A stretch of 64,000 nt of DNA from Umezawaea endophytica (GCF_025061645.1 NZ_JANYMP010000011.1:186001-250000), one strand, 5' to 3'; positions 10,605 through 19,841 are shown, counted from the stretch's first letter. Notes: generated from the letters alone by a model not told the origin. Program-made: numbers and translations.

Positions 10605-11170
10605 GCCCGTTCCAACCAGGCGTGGGACGGGTCCAGCTTGCGGAGTTCGGTGAACAGCCGCTCGCGGGCTTCGGCGCGCAGCCACGGGAGGGTGCTGTCG
10701 AGGTCGGTGGTGCGCTGCACGCGCCCGGACCGGAACAGCAGCACCACCTCGGGGTTGAGGTAGCGGATGCCGTCGTCGACCCAGGTCACCTCGTCCAGCG
10801 GGAACGTGACCGTCGGGTCGCGCGGGAACACCCACCGCCCCTGCCAGCGCCGGGTCGGGCGGACGTCGAGCTGCCACGGGGTGTCCGGGCGGGCGCGGAT
10901 CCACAGCCTGGTCACGTCCGGCGGCAGGTCGTCGGGGGCGGGGCCGGCGAAGCCGTCGGTCACCGCCCACACGTCCGCCCCCGCGAAGTGGTCGCGCAGC
11001 GCGGGGACGTCGTCGAGGAACACCCCGACGACCAGCCGGTCGTGCGGCGCGCGGACCGCCGTGTAGCGCTCCAGCGCCCACCCGCCGCAGACCCACCACG
11101 GCACGCTGACGCCGTCGAACGCGAGCGCGCCCGCGGCCGGTTCCAGCGAATCCCAGTCGATCACGTCCAC
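10601..11170 (-). CDS. Nucleotidyltransferase-fold protein, probably atypical
   Basis: A 189-residue protein. The N-terminal WWVCGGWALERY resembles the GGWALD start of AadB/LinB-like antibiotic nucleotidyltransferases. Here Asp is replaced by Glu, and the usual H-G-D-x-D metal motif is altered to HDRLVVGVFLDD, so classical catalysis is uncertain. Later segments, DVRPTRRWQGRWVFPRD and GIRYLNPEVVLLFRSG, are typical of this family, where the second part lines the substrate pocket. The stop codon shares the palindrome CTAG with the convergent Pnkp paralog. Position beside an RNA-repair operon makes an RNA or nucleotide role conceivable, but there is no direct evidence. Calls of aminoglycoside resistance would be unsafe. 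Confidence 0.55.
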   Translation of the reverse strand: MDVIDWDSLEPAAGALAFDGVSVPWWVCGGWALERYTAVRAPHDRLVVGVFLDDVPALRDHFAGADVWAVTDGFAGPAPDDLPPDVTRLWIRARPDTPWQLDVRPTRRWQGRWVFPRDPTVTFPLDEVTWVDDGIRYLNPEVVLLFRSGRVQRTTDLDSTLPWLRAEARERLFTELRKLDPSHAWLERA

Positions 11171-11181
11171 GGCGGGACAGG

Positions 11182-11424
11182 TTAGCCCTTCGAGGTGTCG
11201 TCCTTGCGGTCCTCGGGCTCGTCGAAGCTGGCGGGCAGCTTGCGCAGGTGCTTGTTCATCGAGCGGACCAGGAAGAACACCGCGATGAAGAACAGCACGA
11301 GCAGCAGCAGGCCCAGCGGGGACGACTTGCCGAAGTCCTCCTTCTGGCCGCCGGGGTCGTTCGACGTCGGCGGCTGGGCCGCGACGACGGCGATCGTGTC
11401 CTCGACGGGGACCCTCGCGAGCAT
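11182..11424 (-). CDS. Small single-pass membrane protein (Rv1083-like)
   Basis: An 80-residue protein with one strong transmembrane helix (GLLLLVLFFIAVFFLVRSM, about residues 39-57), an outer N-terminus with AQPPTSNDPGG and a basic-then-acidic cytoplasmic tail ending DRKDDTSKG. The ATG overlaps the mca stop (TGATG), so it is coupled to mca. M. tuberculosis has a small membrane protein gene, Rv1083, at the same place after mca. Function is unknown; the conserved linkage suggests a role near mycothiol-dependent detoxification or export, by inference only. Confidence 0.75.
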   Translation of the reverse strand: MLARVPVEDTIAVVAAQPPTSNDPGGQKEDFGKSSPLGLLLLVLFFIAVFFLVRSMNKHLRKLPASFDEPEDRKDDTSKG

Positions 11425-12305
11425 CACACCGACACCTTCTCGCGCAGGCCCGCGAACAGGTCGTCCTCGGGCACGGTGCTGTCCACCAGCGAGCGGGCCA
11501 GCTCGTACTCCTCGGTCGACCACAGCCGCCGCTGCATCTCCAGCGGGATGAAGAACCAGCGGCTCTCCGGGTCGATCTGGGTCGCGTGGGCCTTCAGCGC
11601 CTCGTCGCGCTGCTCGAAGAACTCACCGCACTCGACCCTGGTCGTCACGCGGTCGAGCACGTCGGGGGTGTTCGGGTCCCACTTCGCGATCCACTCGGTG
11701 TACGGCGACTCCTGGCCGATCTCCAGCAGCGCGTTGTGGAACGTCATCATCCGGGCGCGCGAGAAGCCGTGCGAGTAGTACAGCTTCAGCGGCTGCCACG
11801 GCTCGCCCGCCTCGGGGTACCGCTCCGGGTCGCCCGCCGCGTCGAAGGCCGCGATGGACACCTCGTGCGTGCGGATGTGGTCCGGGTGCGGGTAGCCGCC
11901 GTTCTCGTCGTAGGTGACGATGACGTGCGGGCGGAACTCGCGGATGGCCTCGACCAGCTTCTCCGCCGACTCCTCGATCGGGACCAGCGCGAAGCAGCCC
12001 TCCGGCAGCGGCGGCAGCGGGTCGCCCTCGGGCAGGCCCGAGTCGACGTACCCGAGCCAGCGGTGCTGGATGCCGAGGATCTCGGCGGCGCGGGCCATCT
12101 CGCCGCGGCGGATCTCGGCCATGTTCTCCAGGACCTCGGGGCGGTTCATGGCGGGGTTCAGGATGCTGCCCGCCTCACCGCCGGTGCAGGTCACGACCAT
12201 GACCTCGTGACCTTCCGAGACGTAGCGGGCCATCGTGGCCGCGCCCTTGCTCGACTCGTCATCGGGGTGCGCGTGCACCGCCATCAGGCGCAGCTTCTCG
12301 ACCAT
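11424..12305 (-). CDS. mca: Mycothiol S-conjugate amidase
   Basis: A 293-residue zinc amidase of the LmbE/MshB family. It cleaves mycothiol S-conjugates to glucosaminyl-inositol and a mercapturic acid that is exported, thus detoxifying electrophiles and some antibiotics. Zinc ligands are visible in [11 protein letters not shown] (His13, Asp16) and in the later HPDHIRTH. The Lys right after the Ser pair (residue 20) is the Mca-type residue that separates it from MshB. Length fits the family. The neighbours (small membrane protein downstream, DUF4307 and greA divergent) reproduce the Rv1080c-Rv1083 arrangement. Its presence implies the cell makes mycothiol. Confidence 0.94.
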   Translation of the reverse strand: MVEKLRLMAVHAHPDDESSKGAATMARYVSEGHEVMVVTCTGGEAGSILNPAMNRPEVLENMAEIRRGEMARAAEILGIQHRWLGYVDSGLPEGDPLPPLPEGCFALVPIEESAEKLVEAIREFRPHVIVTYDENGGYPHPDHIRTHEVSIAAFDAAGDPERYPEAGEPWQPLKLYYSHGFSRARMMTFHNALLEIGQESPYTEWIAKWDPNTPDVLDRVTTRVECGEFFEQRDEALKAHATQIDPESRWFFIPLEMQRRLWSTEEYELARSLVDSTVPEDDLFAGLREKVSV

Positions 12306-12443
12306 GACCGGCGTGGTCTCCTCTTCGATTCACGTACCGCCCCACCAAGCGGGGCCGGATCGGCTCCTGCGACACTCAACGCGGACGTCGACGCTCATTG
12401 TTCCCGCTGGTCCGCAGCCGGTGAACGGGCGGGGTGAGAAGGG

Positions 12444-12875
12444 GTGACCGGAGTGGCGCAGCGCACGCTGCCCGACGGCCGCTACGGCAAGCAGGCGGGC
12501 AAGCCGCTGCCGAAGTGGCTGCGCTGGTCACTGCCCGTGGTGGGCGTGCTGGTCGGGGCCGTGGTCGCGCTCGTCGCCTACCAGAACCTCGGCAACCAGC
12601 CCATCGAGGCGAAGCAGAGCGCGTTCGAGGTGCTGGACGACAGCTCCGTCGAGGTGACGTTCGAGGTCGTCCGGGACGAGCCGGACCAGCCCGTGGTGTG
12701 CGTCATCAGGGCCCGTTCGGACGACGGCGACGAGGCCGGACGGCGGGAGGTGCTCGTCCCACCAGGTAGGAGCACGAGCTCCGCAACGACGGTCTTGCGC
12801 ACGTCGAAACCGCCGGTCACCGGAGAGGTGTTCGGCTGCTCCTACCAGGTACCCGCCTACCTGTCCACGAGGTAG
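12444..12875 (+). CDS. DUF4307 membrane-anchored protein (Rv1081c-like)
   Basis: A 143-residue protein starting at GTG with GAGAAGGGG just upstream. A basic N-terminus (about 25 residues) precedes one transmembrane helix (SLPVVGVLVGAVVALVAY). An extracytoplasmic beta-rich domain follows, with VEVTFEVVRDEPDQPVVCV and two Cys residues that could pair. The family is restricted to actinobacteria and its function is unknown. It lies between mca (divergent) and greA (same strand), as in mycobacteria. Confidence 0.82.
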   Translation: MTGVAQRTLPDGRYGKQAGKPLPKWLRWSLPVVGVLVGAVVALVAYQNLGNQPIEAKQSAFEVLDDSSVEVTFEVVRDEPDQPVVCVIRARSDDGDEAGRREVLVPPGRSTSSATTVLRTSKPPVTGEVFGCSYQVPAYLSTR

Positions 12876-12966
12876 CGGCCAAGCGGGTGATCTGCGGGTT
12901 TAGCGGCGGTGTCGGGAACAAAACACCGTAGTCGAACGTTGTAAACGTGTTACTCTTGCAGCTCAG

Positions 12967-12993
12967 CACGGCCCCGGTGTGGGCCGTGTTTTT
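12967..12993 (+). terminator. Intrinsic terminator upstream of greA (possible attenuator)
   Basis: An 8-bp GC stem (cacggccc / gggccgtg) with a 6-base loop is followed directly by TTTTT, the clearest rho-independent terminator in the window. It lies 92 bases after the DUF4307 stop and 78 bases before the greA start. The AT-rich patch at 12910-12960 could hold the greA promoter, so the hairpin may instead sit in the greA leader. Confidence 0.75.
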
Positions 12994-13070
12994 CCGTTCC
13001 GGGCGGGCTGGTGGCCCGGAAACTGCCAGTCCACGGGGTGGACTTGGAGCAAGACGAGGAGTTGGTGACC

Positions 13071-13559
13071 GTGAGCGACACCCAGGTGACCTGGCTGACC
13101 CAGGAGGCCTACGACCGGCTCAAGCAAGAGCTGGACGAGCTGATCCAGAATCGCCCGGTCATTGCCACTGAGATCAACGCGCGCCGCGAGGAGGGCGACC
13201 TCCGGGAGAACGGCGGTTACCACGCGGCCCGCGAGGAACAGGGCAAGCAGGAGGCCCGGATCCGGCAGTTGCAGGAGCTCCTCCAGGCGGCGAAGGTCGG
13301 CGAGGCGCCGACCACGAAGGGCGTCGCGGCACCCGGCACCGTGCTGACCATCCGGTACGACGGGGACGACGAGACCGAGGAGTTCCTGCTCGCCACCCGC
13401 GAGGAGGGCGCGCACGGCGCGATGGAGGTCTACTCCCCCGCGTCGCCGCTCGGGAAGGCGCTGCTCGGCGCGAAGGACGGCGAGACCGTCGAGTACGAGC
13501 TGCCGAACGGCAAGAGCCAGAAGGTCACCCTGATCAAGGCGATCCCCTACTCCGCCTGA
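13071..13559 (+). CDS. greA: Transcription elongation factor GreA
   Basis: A 162-residue factor that enters the RNA polymerase secondary channel and stimulates cleavage of backtracked RNA. The N-terminal coiled coil (residues 10-75) has the acidic tip [18 protein letters not shown], and the C-terminal FKBP-like domain ends in the hydrophobic strand of [11 protein letters not shown]. The GTG at 13071 gives the standard N-terminus [15 protein letters not shown]; the frame is open 20 codons further up but those residues do not fit the family. GAGGAG lies upstream at the usual distance. A strong hairpin follows at 13572-13602. Confidence 0.96.
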   Translation: MSDTQVTWLTQEAYDRLKQELDELIQNRPVIATEINARREEGDLRENGGYHAAREEQGKQEARIRQLQELLQAAKVGEAPTTKGVAAPGTVLTIRYDGDDETEEFLLATREEGAHGAMEVYSPASPLGKALLGAKDGETVEYELPNGKSQKVTLIKAIPYSA

Positions 13560-13571
13560 TCCACGACGCAC

Positions 13572-13602
13572 AGGGGCGGTCACCGTTCGGGTGGCCGCCC
13601 CT
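13572..13602 (+). terminator. greA terminator
   Basis: A 13-bp stem (aggggcggtcacc, one mismatch) with a 5-base loop is followed by a short T run, 13 bases after the greA stop. Confidence 0.8.
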
Positions 13603-13632
13603 TTCGCGCGCCTTGTAACATTGATTGATATC

Positions 13633-13645
13633 GTCAATTATTGAC
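13633..13645. promoter_or_regulatory. Likely MarR operator
   Basis: GTCAATTATTGAC is a perfect palindrome with 6-base arms around one centre base. It overlaps a second inverted repeat, ATTGA-TATCG-TCAAT (13624-13638), and lies 17 bases before the MarR start. A weaker relative (GTCCAATCGTTGAC, 14132-14145) precedes the catabolic operon. This fits autoregulation plus control of the downstream genes. Confidence 0.65.
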
Positions 13646-13661
13646 GTTCTTGGAGGATCTG

Positions 13662-14096
13662 GTGCACGACGAACATCCTTTGGCGCAGGACCTCGGGTTC
13701 CTGCTGTCCCGAGCCAGCGGGGTGTTCGCCAAGACGGCCAGCGAGGCGCTGTCCCCGCTCGGCCTGCGCGTCCGGTCGTACTCCGTGCTCGCCTTCGCGA
13801 GCGAGGTCGAGACCGGCGTGACCCAGCGCCGACTGGCCGAGCTGATGGGCCTCGACCCCTCGCAGGTCGTCGCACTGGTCGACGAACTGGAGGGGAACGG
13901 GCTGGTCAGGCGGGTCACGGACCCCAACGACCGGCGCAGCAAGCTCGTCAGCGCCACCTCGGAGGGCACCAGGGTGCGGAGCGAGGGCGGGCGGAGGATC
14001 GCCGAGGCGCAGAGCGGGATCATGGCCGACGTGAAGCCGGAGACGCAGGTGGAGCTGAACGCCCTGCTGCGGCAACTGGTGTTCCCCGACGAGTAG
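13662..14096 (+). CDS. MarR-family repressor of the downstream aromatic-acid cluster
   Basis: A 144-residue winged-helix regulator. Dimerisation helices flank a wHTH with QRRLAELMGLDPSQVVALVD as recognition region and LVRRVTDPNDRRSKLV as the wing, the classic MarR D-x-R-x-x-K pattern. The GTG at 13662 is chosen for GGAGG at 13652-13656; a TTG at 13641 is in frame but lies within the palindrome. The gene is immediately upstream of SDR, amidohydrolase, MaoC and CoA-ligase genes. The phenylpropanoid (phd) cluster of Corynebacterium glutamicum is also governed by a MarR repressor, relieved by the CoA thioester. I infer a similar role here. Confidence 0.85.
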   Translation: MHDEHPLAQDLGFLLSRASGVFAKTASEALSPLGLRVRSYSVLAFASEVETGVTQRRLAELMGLDPSQVVALVDELEGNGLVRRVTDPNDRRSKLVSATSEGTRVRSEGGRRIAEAQSGIMADVKPETQVELNALLRQLVFPDE

Positions 14097-14208
14097 CCCA
14101 CCGGACGCGGGGCCTCCGGTTCCGATGACGAGTCCAATCGTTGACATCCACAACAGTTTACGTCCACCCTGATTCCGGAGCCCCGGAGTCGAGGGAGGAC
14201 GAGGACTG

Positions 14209-15114
14209 ATGGATCTCAGCGGCAAGGTCGCGGTCGTCACGGGGAGCGGGCGGGGGCTCGGCCTCGCCTACGCCAGGGAACTGGCCGCCTCGGGCGCCGC
14301 GGTCGTGGTCAACGACGTGGACGCCGCCACCGCGGCGGCAGCCGTCAAGGAGATCTCCGACGCGGGTGGGCGAGCCGTGGCCGAGGTCGTCGCGGTCGGC
14401 TCGGCCGAGGCGGCGGACGCGCTGGTGGCGCGAGCCGTCGGCGAGTTCGGCAGGCTCGACGTGATGGTCACCAACGCGGGCGTGCTGCGCGACCGGGTGC
14501 TCTGGAAGATGACCGACGAGGACTTCGACACCGTCGTCCACGTCCACCTGCGCGGCACGTTCACCTGCGCGCGGGCGGCGGCCGTCCGGTTCCGCGAACA
14601 GGGCACCGGCGGGCGGCTGGTCCTGGTCGGCTCCCCCGCGGGCCAGCGCGGCAACTTCGGCCAGACCAACTACTCCGCCGCGAAGGCGGGCATCGTCGGG
14701 TTCGCCCGCACGTGGGCGATGGAACTGGCGCGCGCCAAGGTGACCGTGAACGCCGTCGTGCCCGTCGCCGCGACCGCGATGACCGAGACCATCCCCGCGC
14801 TCCAGCCCTACGTCGAAGCGCTCCGAGCCGGGGAGCCGATGCCGCTGTTCGCCCGGCGGGCACTGGCCTTCGGTGCCCCCGAGGACGCGGCGGGCGTGGT
14901 GGCGTTCCTGGCCTCCGACGCCGCGGAGGACATCACCGGCCAGGCCATCGGCGTCGGCGGCGACCGGCTGTCGCTGTGGACGCACCCGACGCAGGCCGTG
15001 GTCGCGTACGCCGACGGCGGGTGGAGCGCCGACGCCGTCGCCGAGGCGTGGCCGACGGTGTTCGCGGCCCACGAGCAGGGGATCGGCGAGCGGCTGCCGG
15101 AGCAGAAGTCGTGA
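14209..15114 (+). CDS. Short-chain dehydrogenase, likely 3-hydroxyacyl-CoA dehydrogenase
   Basis: A 301-residue classical SDR. The N-terminal VVTGSGRGLGLAYAREL is the NAD(P)-binding motif, VTNAGVL the NAG motif, and Ser in LVGSPAGQ with NYSAAKAGI form the catalytic Ser-Tyr-Lys. After the SDR core, about 50 extra C-terminal residues (LWTHPTQAVVAYADGGWSAD) match SDRs of the 17-beta-HSD type 4/MFE-2 group that oxidise 3-hydroxyacyl-CoA. GAGGACGAGG precedes the ATG. It opens a four-gene operon with GTGA/ATGA overlaps, and in the proposed pathway it oxidises the hydrated aryl-propanoyl-CoA. Confidence 0.85.
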   Translation: MDLSGKVAVVTGSGRGLGLAYARELAASGAAVVVNDVDAATAAAAVKEISDAGGRAVAEVVAVGSAEAADALVARAVGEFGRLDVMVTNAGVLRDRVLWKMTDEDFDTVVHVHLRGTFTCARAAAVRFREQGTGGRLVLVGSPAGQRGNFGQTNYSAAKAGIVGFARTWAMELARAKVTVNAVVPVAATAMTETIPALQPYVEALRAGEPMPLFARRALAFGAPEDAAGVVAFLASDAAEDITGQAIGVGGDRLSLWTHPTQAVVAYADGGWSADAVAEAWPTVFAAHEQGIGERLPEQKS

Positions 15115-15995
15115 CGGGCCTCGACCTCGACGCGCTGACCGCCATCGACGTGCACGCGCACGTCGAGGTCGACGGCCACGGGCACCTGTCGCTGCCGGAC
15201 ACCTTCGTCGAGGCGTCGGCCGCGTACTTCGCCGCCGACCACCGCGCCCCGACGCTGGGAGAAACCGCCGCGTACTACCGAGAACGGCGGATGGCGGCGG
15301 TCGTGTTCACCGTCGACGCCGAGTCCGCGACCGGACACCGGGCCATCTCCAACGACGAGATCGCCGACGCCGCCGCGGAGCACCCGGACGTGCTGATCCC
15401 GTTCGCGAGCGTCGACCCGGCCAAGGGCCGCACGGGCGCGCGGATCTTCCGGTCGCTGGTCGACCGCGGGATGCGCGGCATCAAGTTCCACCCGTCGGTG
15501 CAGGGCTTCGCGCCGAACGACCGCAGCGCCTACCCGCTGCTGGAGGTCGCCGAGGAACTCGGTGTGCCCGCGCTGTTCCACACCGGCCAGACCGGCATCG
15601 GCGCCGGGCTGCCCGGTGGCGGCGGCATCCGGCTGGGGCTGTCCAACCCGATGCTGCTCGACGACGTGGCGGTCGACTTCCCCGACCTGACGATCATCAT
15701 GGCGCACCCGTCGTTCCCGTGGCAGGACGAGGCGCTGGCGGTCGCCACGCACAAGCCGAAGGTGTACATCGACCTGTCCGGCTGGTCGCCGAAGTACTTC
15801 CCGCCGCAGCTCGTCCGGTACGCGAACTCGCTGTTGCAGGACAAGGTCCTGTTCGGCTCCGACTACCCGCTCATCACCCCGGACCGCTGGCTCGCCGACT
15901 TCGCGCGACTGGAGATCAAGGACCACGTCCGGCCGAAGGTCCTCAAGGGCAACGCGGTCAGGGCGCTCGGCCTGGACCGGAAGGAGAAGCCATGA
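15111..15995 (+). CDS. Amidohydrolase 2-family enzyme, candidate 3-oxoacyl-CoA ketohydrolase
   Basis: A 294-residue TIM-barrel metal-dependent hydrolase. Metal ligands appear as AIDVHAHVE near the N-terminus, GIKFHPS, ALFHTGQTG, MAHPSFPW and LFGSDYPLITP (the final Asp). The family includes decarboxylases and hydrolases. In the C. glutamicum phenylpropanoid pathway a protein of this fold hydrolyses the 3-oxo-aryl-propanoyl-CoA to the aromatic acid and acetyl-CoA, which fits the neighbours here. The start GTG overlaps the SDR stop by four bases (GTGA), and its own stop overlaps the MaoC start (ATGA). The substrate is inferred from context. Confidence 0.8.
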   Translation: MTGLDLDALTAIDVHAHVEVDGHGHLSLPDTFVEASAAYFAADHRAPTLGETAAYYRERRMAAVVFTVDAESATGHRAISNDEIADAAAEHPDVLIPFASVDPAKGRTGARIFRSLVDRGMRGIKFHPSVQGFAPNDRSAYPLLEVAEELGVPALFHTGQTGIGAGLPGGGGIRLGLSNPMLLDDVAVDFPDLTIIMAHPSFPWQDEALAVATHKPKVYIDLSGWSPKYFPPQLVRYANSLLQDKVLFGSDYPLITPDRWLADFARLEIKDHVRPKVLKGNAVRALGLDRKEKP

Positions 15996-16441
15996 CCACC
16001 GTCGCCTTCGACGACCTGCCCGGCCTCGCGGGGACCCCGCTCGGCACCGGCGACTGGCTGGACGTGACGCAGGAGCGGATCGCCCTGTTCGCCGACGCCA
16101 CCGACGACCACCAGTGGATCCACGTCGACCCGGAGCGCGCCAAGGACGGGCCGTTCGGCGGGCCCATCGCCCACGGCTACCTGACCCTGGCGCTGGTGAT
16201 CCCGCTGTGGACCAGGCTCCTGGACGTCCGGGACGTCACCACGAAGGTCAACTACGGGCTGAACAAGGTCCGCTTCCCCGCGCCCGTCCCCTCTGGCGCG
16301 CGGATCAGGCTGTCCGGCACGCTGGTGTCGGTCGAGCAGATCGGCGGCGGCGTGCAGCTCACCGCGGACGTGGTCGTGGAGATCGAGAACGGCGCCAAGC
16401 CCGCTTGCGTCGCGCAGCCGGTGTTCCGCTTCTACCGCTGA
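15992..16441 (+). CDS. MaoC-type hot-dog enoyl-CoA hydratase
   Basis: A 149-residue single hot-dog domain. The hydratase-2 motif is clear: FADATDDHQWIHVDPERA supplies the catalytic Asp/His and GPIAHGYLTLAL completes the pocket. It would add water to an aryl-acryloyl-CoA such as p-coumaroyl-CoA. It is translationally coupled to the amidohydrolase (ATGA) and is followed 13 bases later by the CoA ligase. Confidence 0.88.
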   Translation: MTTVAFDDLPGLAGTPLGTGDWLDVTQERIALFADATDDHQWIHVDPERAKDGPFGGPIAHGYLTLALVIPLWTRLLDVRDVTTKVNYGLNKVRFPAPVPSGARIRLSGTLVSVEQIGGGVQLTADVVVEIENGAKPACVAQPVFRFYR

Positions 16442-16454
16442 GACGGGGACCACG

Positions 16455-17957
16455 ATGATCCACCGCAGCGACAAGTCCGATGTGGACATCCCCGGCACGA
16501 CCCTCACCGAGCACCTGGTCGACCGCGCGCACGGCGACCGGGTCGCCGTGGTCGACGCGGCCACCGGCGAGCGGCTGACCTACCGGGACCTGGCCGACGG
16601 GGTCGACGCGGCGGCGGGAGGGTTGGCGGCGCTGGGGATCGGGCCCGGTGACGTCGTCGCGCTGATCAGCCACAACCAGCCGGGGTTCGTGCTCGCGCTG
16701 CACGCCGCGCTGGCCGCGGGCGCCACCGTGACGCCGGTGAACCCGGCGCTGACCCCCGGCGAGATCGCCGAGCACCTGGCGGCGTCCCGCGCCGTCGCGG
16801 TGATCGCTTCGGAAGCGGTGGCGGAGAAAGTCGCCGGTGCGGCCGTCGAGCACCGATTCGTGATCGGCTCGGCCACGGGGTTCACGCCGTTCGGGTCGTT
16901 GACCGGCGTGGCGCCGGTGATCGACGTCGACCCCGCCACGACCGTGGCGCTGCTGCCGTTCTCCAGCGGCACCACGGGTCCGCCGAAGGGGGTGATGCTG
17001 ACCCACCGGAACCTGGTGGCGAACGTCGAGCAGAACTCGGCCCAGTGGCGGGTGACGCCGGACGAGGTGTTCTCGGCCGTGCTGCCGTTCTTCCACGTCT
17101 ACGGGTTCTCGATCATCCTCGGCATGGCCCTGCGGCACGGCTGCACCGTCGTGACGCTGCCCCGGTACGAGCACGACGCGCACCTGCGGATGATCGCGGA
17201 GCACCGGGTCACCAGGGCGTTCCTCGCCCCGCCCATGGTGCTCGGGCTGGCCAACCGCGGTGGTGGCGGCCACGACCTCTCGTCGCTGCGGTTCGCGGTG
17301 TCCGGGGCGGCGCCGTTGGACGTCGCGGTGGTCCAGCGGGCGGAGGCCGTGCTGGGCTGCCCGATCCGGCAGGGCTACGGGATGACCGAGGCGTCCCCCG
17401 GCATCACGCTGGTGCCGGAGGACGGGTTCACCGAGGTGCCCGCCGGGTCGGTCGGGACGCTGCTGCCGTCGACGGAGGTCCGGCTGGTGGACCCGGCCAC
17501 CGGGGAGGACTCCGAGGAGGGCGAGCTGTGGGCGCGGGGACCCCAGGTCATGGCGGGGTACCTGGACAACCCGGAAGCGACCGCCGCGACCGTCGTGGAG
17601 GGCGGCTGGCTGCGCACCGGGGACGTCGCGCGGATCGACGGCGACTTCTACCTGATCGTGGACCGGCTCAAGGAGCTGATCAAGTACAAGGGGTACCAGG
17701 TGGCGCCCGCCGAGCTGGAGGCGCTGCTGCTGACCCACCCCGACGTGCTCGACGTCGCGGTGGTCGGGGTCCCGCACGACGAGGGCGGCGAGGCCCCCAA
17801 GGCGTTCGTGGTGGCGTCCACGCCGACCGACCCGGAGCTGCTGATGGAGTGGGTCGCCGCCCGCGTGGCCCCGTACAAGAAGGTCCGCGACGTCGAGTTC
17901 GTCGACGCCATCCCCAAGTCCCCCAGCGGCAAGATCCTCCGCAGGCTGCTGAGGTGA
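16455..17957 (+). CDS. 4-coumarate-CoA-ligase-like acyl-CoA synthetase
   Basis: A 500-residue ANL-superfamily enzyme that makes an acyl-adenylate and then the CoA thioester. Visible motifs are the P-loop-like LLPFSSGTTGPPKG (A3), YGMTEASP (A5), GWLRTGDVARID (A7), DRLKELIKYKGYQVAP (A8) and the catalytic Lys in PKSPSGKILRRLLR (A10) at the very end. Overall pattern and context point to an aromatic propenoic acid such as p-coumarate or ferulate, but fatty or other aryl acids are possible. It would feed the hydratase, SDR and ketohydrolase of the same operon. It ends 18 bases before the convergent Lrp gene. Confidence 0.88.
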   Translation: MIHRSDKSDVDIPGTTLTEHLVDRAHGDRVAVVDAATGERLTYRDLADGVDAAAGGLAALGIGPGDVVALISHNQPGFVLALHAALAAGATVTPVNPALTPGEIAEHLAASRAVAVIASEAVAEKVAGAAVEHRFVIGSATGFTPFGSLTGVAPVIDVDPATTVALLPFSSGTTGPPKGVMLTHRNLVANVEQNSAQWRVTPDEVFSAVLPFFHVYGFSIILGMALRHGCTVVTLPRYEHDAHLRMIAEHRVTRAFLAPPMVLGLANRGGGGHDLSSLRFAVSGAAPLDVAVVQRAEAVLGCPIRQGYGMTEASPGITLVPEDGFTEVPAGSVGTLLPSTEVRLVDPATGEDSEEGELWARGPQVMAGYLDNPEATAATVVEGGWLRTGDVARIDGDFYLIVDRLKELIKYKGYQVAPAELEALLLTHPDVLDVAVVGVPHDEGGEAPKAFVVASTPTDPELLMEWVAARVAPYKKVRDVEFVDAIPKSPSGKILRRLLR

Positions 17958-17975
17958 CCCGCTCCGGGGCACGGG

Positions 17976-18470
17976 TCAGGTGATCTTCTCCAGCAGCGGG
18001 CGCACCCGAGGCGGCACGGGCGTGGACAGGGCGATCGACGTCGACAGCCGCTCCACCCCCGGCACGTCCACCATCTCGTCGATCACCCGCTGGAGGTCGG
18101 CGTTCGACCTGGCCACCATGCGCACGAACAGGTCGCCCTGGCCGGTCGTCGCGTGGACCTCGCACACCTCGTTGATCGCCGCCAGGCCCTCCGAGACCCC
18201 CTGCCTGCGGCCCTGGGCGATCTCCAGCACGGCGAACGCGGTCAGCGCGTAACCCATCGCCGCCAGGTCCAGCGCGGGCGGGAAACCGGTGAGGACGCCC
18301 CGTCCGAGCAGGCGGTCGAGCCTGGCCTGCACGGTGCCGCGCGCCACGCCCAGGCGGCGGGAGCACTCCAGCACCCCGAGGCGGGGTTCGTCGGTGAGCA
18401 GCAGCAGGAGCCTGGCGTCCAGCAGGTCCAGCGGCTGGTCAGAGTGTTCTAGTTGCTCGCCCGAAGTCAT
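17976..18470 (-). CDS. Lrp/AsnC-family regulator, probably of hppD
   Basis: A 164-residue regulator with an N-terminal HTH (RLLLLLTDEPRLGVLECSRR then LGVARGTVQARLDRLLGRGV) and a C-terminal RAM ligand-binding domain (AINEVCEVHATTGQGDLFVR). It is divergent from hppD with a 102-bp gap that holds several inverted repeats. Lrp-type proteins commonly sense amino acids and control the divergent catabolic gene, so tyrosine, phenylalanine or a keto acid is a plausible effector (inference). Confidence 0.85.
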   Translation of the reverse strand: MTSGEQLEHSDQPLDLLDARLLLLLTDEPRLGVLECSRRLGVARGTVQARLDRLLGRGVLTGFPPALDLAAMGYALTAFAVLEIAQGRRQGVSEGLAAINEVCEVHATTGQGDLFVRMVARSNADLQRVIDEMVDVPGVERLSTSIALSTPVPPRVRPLLEKIT

Positions 18471-18490
18471 GCATCACTATACAAGATGTC

Positions 18491-18516
18491 CAGTGATTTC
18501 ACTGAGTGTTGCTCAG
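18491..18516. promoter_or_regulatory. Operator-like palindromes between lrp and hppD
   Basis: CAGTGATTTCACTG (18491-18504) is a perfect palindrome with 6-base arms, and CTGAG-TGTTG-CTCAG (18502-18516) follows and overlaps it. A further AGTGAT half-site partner, ATCACT, lies at 18473-18478. Spaced, overlapping palindromes are typical of Lrp binding regions. Confidence 0.55.
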
Positions 18517-18554
18517 GATGCCCGGCGGGACACATCCTATTCCTACCGAACTGA

Positions 18555-19775
<1,221 letters not shown>

Positions 19776-19812
19776 CGCACCTGACGCCGTGCGCCACCTG
19801 AGACGCCGTTCG

Positions 19813-19841
19813 CCGGGAGCGGAGCAACCCCCCGCTCCCGG
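19813..19841 (+). terminator. hppD terminator
   Basis: A perfect 10-bp stem (ccgggagcgg / ccgctcccgg) with a 9-base loop lies 38 bases after the hppD stop. Confidence 0.7.

Noticed and set aside
10601-11170. Aminoglycoside resistance enzyme
   Set aside because: Only the GGWAL start is similar. The catalytic Asp motif is altered, so a resistance call is not supported.
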